Assembly (NCBI RefSeq): GCF_000429305.1 | Contig: NZ_AUBP01000011.1 | Location: 62,001 to 126,000 of the forward strand | Direction of reading: 5' to 3' | Length of the DNA stretch: 64,000 bases | Source: Desulfovibrio inopinatus DSM 10711 | GTDB lineage: Bacteria > Desulfobacterota > Desulfovibrionia > Desulfovibrionales > Desulfovibrionaceae | Shown: positions 63,276 to 64,000 of the stretch, one piece after another | Numbering within the stretch: the first letter of the stretch is position 1 | How the letters are laid out: each line of letters starts with the position of its first letter | The notes under the pieces: generated by a model | Told to the model about the DNA's origin: nothing | Database searches by the model: none | What the model saw: the letters and a program-made list of their open reading frames with translations, nothing else | Translations under genes and position numbers: made by a program

Positions 63276-64000
63276 GTGAACATCATGGCAGAGAATATCG
63301 AGGGATTGGATAAAAAAGAACACGTCCGGTTTATAATGGATCTCATACAGCGGTTGATAATTCATCATGGCCTATGGTTTGCCGAGGTCAGTCACCAACA
63401 TGGTCATGAGAAAGCACGCCAACTCTTCATTGATGTTGTGGAGCGCAGCTCCGCGATACACATGAAGCGACTTTCCAAAACACTTGGTTTTGCACTGGAT
63501 GACGGCTTACCGACTCCGCTTCTTGAAATGGATGATCAGACTTTGACGGCGCTCAGGGAGACCATTGCTAAGAACTGGTTGGTTAATGATGGAGTCTGGT
63601 TTCAATCATTGGAATTCACCCGGGGAATGAATGATGCGAAACGCTCAAATGACTCATGTTGGGCACAATTTTCCCCCGTAGAGGCTGTATCGATCAAACA
63701 TTTTCTGGGTCTTGAAGAACGGCCTGGTCTTGAAGGATTGAAACGCGCGCTGGAGTTTCGTCTCTATAGCTGTATTAACATCCAACGCATTGAATTTGAA
63801 AACGAAAGAAGTCTTGTTCTGTATATGCAAGACTGTCGTGTGCAGTCGGCAAGAAAACGAAAAGGTTTGGACGATTATCCATGTAAATCAGGTGGGTTAA
63901 CAGAGTACACCACGTTTGCCGAAGCAATTGATCCCGCTATTCAAACCGAATGCATCGGTTGCCCACCGGATAAACATCCTGACGAATGGTATTGTGCTTG
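63276..64000 (+). CDS. DUF6125 family cytosolic protein (partial, runs off the right edge)
   Basis: Open from a GTG at 63276 (AAGGAG 6 nt upstream; an ATG at 63285 is an alternative) to the window end, 241 codons without a stop. The protein is rich in charged residues with an MDLIQRLIIHHGLWFAEVSH region and ends CIGCPPDKHPDEWYCAW, the Cys pattern I associate with DUF6125 'cytosolic' proteins of anaerobes. Four or more cysteines in the last 50 residues could bind a metal. The protein is probably nearly complete. Function unknown. It follows the GntR regulator gene by 171 nt on the same strand. Confidence 0.65.
   Translation, partial: MNIMAENIEGLDKKEHVRFIMDLIQRLIIHHGLWFAEVSHQHGHEKARQLFIDVVERSSAIHMKRLSKTLGFALDDGLPTPLLEMDDQTLTALRETIAKNWLVNDGVWFQSLEFTRGMNDAKRSNDSCWAQFSPVEAVSIKHFLGLEERPGLEGLKRALEFRLYSCINIQRIEFENERSLVLYMQDCRVQSARKRKGLDDYPCKSGGLTEYTTFAEAIDPAIQTECIGCPPDKHPDEWYCA

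Noticed and set aside
1-64000. CRISPR arrays, tRNA or rRNA genes, insertion sequences
   Set aside because: Read for repeats, cloverleaf-like stretches and transposase motifs; none seen by eye. A tRNAscan or ISfinder search would settle this.

Overview
The window looks like a chromosomal segment of a Gram-negative, anaerobe-type deltaproteobacterium, most likely of the Desulfovibrio group (Desulfobacterota). This assignment is an inference from gene content: a TamA/TamB outer-membrane pair, an approximately 1000-residue NAD-glutamate dehydrogenase, FolE2, an AmmeMemoRadiSam protein B, a DUF6125 protein, and many PAS/SpoIIE/STAS signalling genes at mid GC. I saw no rRNA, tRNA, CRISPR array, transposase or phage module.

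Layout. (1) 1-13.9 kb, mainly minus strand: a lysozyme-like protein; a Cys-rich small protein (plus strand); then a tight operon read right to left: response regulator-TPR, DUF1800, DUF1501, tamA, tamB, small lipoprotein, ending at a strong terminator; and an FKBP-type isomerase with its own terminator. (2) 13.9-18.5 kb, minus: btaB-btaA (betaine-lipid synthesis), a Cache-HAMP histidine kinase and a small membrane protein. (3) 18.7-26.6 kb: 6-phosphogluconolactonase, NAD-glutamate dehydrogenase, M32 carboxypeptidase (plus), a response regulator with a ruined HD domain (minus), and purU (plus).

(4) 27.0-49.75 kb, all plus strand and tightly packed: the most interesting region. It opens with a complete partner-switching module (PAS protein, PAS/GAF-PP2C phosphatase, STAS protein, RsbW-like kinase, second STAS protein). 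Overlapping stop/start codons then lead straight into a Wzx/Wzy-type exopolysaccharide cluster: glycosyltransferases, acetyltransferase, Wza, Wzx, Wzc-like and Wzy proteins, and an initiating sugar transferase. In that cluster a WecG/TagA glycosyltransferase carries two C-terminal STAS domains, both keeping the phosphorylatable Asp-Ser motif. No sigma factor is present, so the likely output of the switch is the glycosyltransferase itself. The cluster also holds unusual fusions (GT2-Wza, GT2-GT4, nucleotidyltransferase-beta-helix-sugar transferase) and catalytically degenerate proteins (Wzc-like, nucleotidyltransferase-like).

(5) 49.75-64 kb: metallophosphoesterase (minus), another GT4, folE2, an orphan FlgC-like rod protein, a DJ-1/PfpI protein (minus), a sigma-54 activator coupled to a large Pro-rich TPR protein, a Memo-family protein, a small exported protein (minus), a Vat-like acetyltransferase (minus), and a 3-hydroxyisobutyrate-dehydrogenase-like reductase (minus). 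That reductase diverges from a FadR/GntR regulator over a perfect 25-bp palindrome. A DUF6125 gene runs off the right edge.
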